From Thermoplasmata archaeon (GTDB lineage Archaea; Thermoplasmatota; Thermoplasmata; Thermoplasmatales; Thermoplasmataceae): a stretch of DNA of 7,020 nucleotides. Numbering within the stretch: position 1 is the first letter of the stretch; every line of letters begins with the position of its first letter. The position numbers and the translations under genes are program-made. Location of the stretch: positions 1 through 7,020 of the forward strand of contig JAJZKS010000089.1 in the NCBI GenBank assembly GCA_021850835.1, read 5' to 3'. The notes beneath the pieces were generated by a model, which worked only from the letters and a program-made list of their open reading frames with translations, did no database searches and was not told where the DNA came from. Positions 6,178 through 7,020 of the stretch are shown piece after piece.

Positions 6178-6200
6178 TTGTAAATAGTTAGCTATTACAA
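6178..6200. promoter_or_regulatory. Candidate MarR operator, imperfect inverted repeat
   Basis: The left arm TTGTAAATAG (6178-6187) and right arm CTATTACAA (6192-6200) flank TTAG. The arms match as a 9-base inverted repeat if one extra A in the left arm is allowed. The inner 14 bases AATAGTTAGCTATT (6183-6196) are 12/14 symmetrical. The TTG...CAA ends, dyad symmetry and size suit a MarR-family dimer. It lies directly upstream of the marR TATA box, in the region where a bound protein would block TBP/TFB. Binding by this MarR is inferred from position. Confidence 0.6.
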
Positions 6201-6202
6201 AT

Positions 6203-6228
6203 CTTTAAGTATGCCTAAATAATTAGCC
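6203..6228 (+). promoter_or_regulatory. marR TATA box and second small dyad
   Basis: CTTTAAGTA (6203-6211) is centred about 28 bases before the marR ATG, predicting a leaderless transcript. Between it and the start, CTAAATAATTAG (6215-6226) is 10/12 symmetrical and may be a weaker second regulator site overlapping initiation. Confidence 0.5.
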
Positions 6229-6235
6229 TGAACCC

Positions 6236-6745
6236 ATGTCTGCTACAAATTCAATGGATGATAGGAAGTCAATTTCAAGCGGTAAAAACGCCTTGGCTTT
6301 CTTGGAAGGGTTGAAGGCACTTCATCAGGAGATAATGTTTCTCCAGATGGAGATTGTCAGGGGAGAAAACCTCGTGATGCCACAGTATTTCCTGTTGAAA
6401 TACATCAGCATGCATGGTCCACAGCATCTCTCAACAATGGCAAGTTTCCTGAAAGTCAGCAATCCCACAGTAACGGGTCTCACAGATACGCTTGAATCCC
6501 AGGGTTGGGTAAGGCGGCAGCCAGATCCAGATGACCGGAGGGGAACATTGATCATGCTTACGGAGAAGAGCCTGGAATTATTCTCCAGAATGGAGAAATA
6601 CCAGGAGAAGTTGATGGACAGTATGCTGGAAGGCACCGACGAGTTGAGGCTCAATGAACTCGGGCAGATACTTTCCGGGCTTGCCCTGAAAGTCAGGAAA
6701 GTAGTCATGGAAAACACGCAAAGGAAAGGGAAGGATATATTATGA
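6236..6745 (+). CDS. MarR family transcriptional regulator
   Basis: This 169-residue protein has the normal MarR layout. An N-terminal dimerisation helix (about 20-42) precedes the winged helix-turn-helix: LSTMASFLKV then SNPTVTGLTDTLESQGWV (65-92). The wing PDPDDRRGTLIMLT (95-108) carries the family's D-x-R-type DDRR signature. C-terminal helices (about 110-160) complete the dimer interface. MarR proteins usually repress efflux genes and release DNA when they bind a phenolic or other small toxic ligand. The downstream MFS gene starts inside its stop codon (ATGA, 6742-6745), so the two are translationally coupled, and the operator-like dyad upstream suggests autoregulation. No cysteine suited to redox sensing is present in the DNA-binding region. 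The ATG at 6236 fits the TATA box distance; internal Met7 is a less likely alternative. Confidence 0.9.
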   Translation: MSATNSMDDRKSISSGKNALAFLEGLKALHQEIMFLQMEIVRGENLVMPQYFLLKYISMHGPQHLSTMASFLKVSNPTVTGLTDTLESQGWVRRQPDPDDRRGTLIMLTEKSLELFSRMEKYQEKLMDSMLEGTDELRLNELGQILSGLALKVRKVVMENTQRKGKDIL

Positions 6746-7020
6746 CCGAATCGCAACCAGCTGATTACAAAAGCATGTCGGAATACGACAGCAAATACGC
6801 TACCAGAGTAATGCTCATTCTAGCAGGGCTTGTTCTTATTGTCATGTACATAGAGGGTATGCTGACGCCTTCTCTCCCCACAATAGCACATGACTTCAGA
6901 GTAACATCTGCGCAGGTCAGCCTGCTGCTCTCAGCATATCTTGTGGGAGGAGTAGCACTGACTCCCGTAGTCGGGAAACTCGGAGATATATACGGCAAAA
7001 AGAGGATGCTCACTATAGTC
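6742..7020 (+). CDS. MFS transporter, DHA2-like drug:proton antiporter (partial, C-terminus beyond right edge)
   Basis: The first 93 residues of a major facilitator superfamily protein are present. After a hydrophilic 22-residue leader, span 1 is about 23-41. It is followed by the LTPSLPTIAHDF segment (41-52) typical of 12- or 14-span drug exporters, and span 2 at about 59-77. Motif A, GKLGDIYGKKRM (78-89), occupies the loop between spans 2 and 3. The protein would act in the cytoplasmic membrane, exporting a toxic compound in exchange for protons; the substrate is unknown. The ATG overlaps the marR stop by four bases. A purine-rich GGGAAGGAT (6728-6736) ends six bases before it and may act as a ribosome-binding site within marR. 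The open frame continues without a stop to the window end. Confidence 0.88.
   Translation, partial: MTESQPADYKSMSEYDSKYATRVMLILAGLVLIVMYIEGMLTPSLPTIAHDFRVTSAQVSLLLSAYLVGGVALTPVVGKLGDIYGKKRMLTIV

Noticed and set aside
6325..7013. Minus-strand frames opposite marR and the MFS gene
   Set aside because: They are shadows of the recognised MarR and MFS genes.

Overview
The window looks like a piece of a thermoacidophilic euryarchaeon close to the Thermoplasmatales. This is inferred from three things: the archaeal gene arrangement, heavy use of AGG and ATA codons at moderate G+C, and the promoters. At several genes a TATA-like box is centred 24-28 nt before the start codon, which implies leaderless transcripts, and strong Shine-Dalgarno sites are almost absent. 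No rRNA, tRNA, CRISPR array or insertion sequence is visible. No gap between genes exceeds 300 bases; the longest are 1589-1847 and 4848-5029, and both are described in the entries.

Left end (1-1847): a long minus-strand gene leaves the left edge. It reads open without interruption for 529 codons and encodes a PD-(D/E)XK-type nuclease domain fused to a Schlafen-group-3/DUF2075 P-loop helicase. Twenty-seven bases upstream of it, on the same strand, is a short protein-like reading frame of about 40 codons (1616-1738) that is not a recognisable family. It may be a gene remnant or a small partner gene.

Middle (1848-5217): grpB, a GrpB/UPF0157 nucleotidyltransferase-fold gene on the plus strand, has a TATA box with repeats directly upstream. 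It converges on a minus-strand cluster: an Lrp/AsnC regulator (4847-4413), a protein with two degenerate AhpD/carboxymuconolactone-decarboxylase-like domains (4318-3566), and a TDT/SLAC1-type anion or organic-acid transporter (3534-2488). The last two are 31 bases apart and probably cotranscribed. A tiny plus-strand gene (5030-5134) encodes an RpoP-like single zinc-ribbon microprotein with an unusual CxxC...CxC spacing.

Right end (5218-7020): an EamA/DMT-family transporter (minus) diverges from a marR-MFS operon (plus). The MarR and MFS genes overlap by four bases (ATGA). The shared intergenic region carries a strong imperfect inverted repeat just upstream of the marR TATA box, a good candidate MarR operator. 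Its core shares a 10-mer with the grpB promoter. The MFS gene leaves the right edge and encodes the start of a DHA2-like drug:proton antiporter, so this end reads as a ligand-controlled efflux module.

The less ordinary items are the nuclease-helicase fusion with its short upstream frame, the zinc-ribbon microprotein, the cysteine-poor tandem CMD protein next to a TDT transporter, and the shared promoter motifs. Nothing in the window proves a new system.
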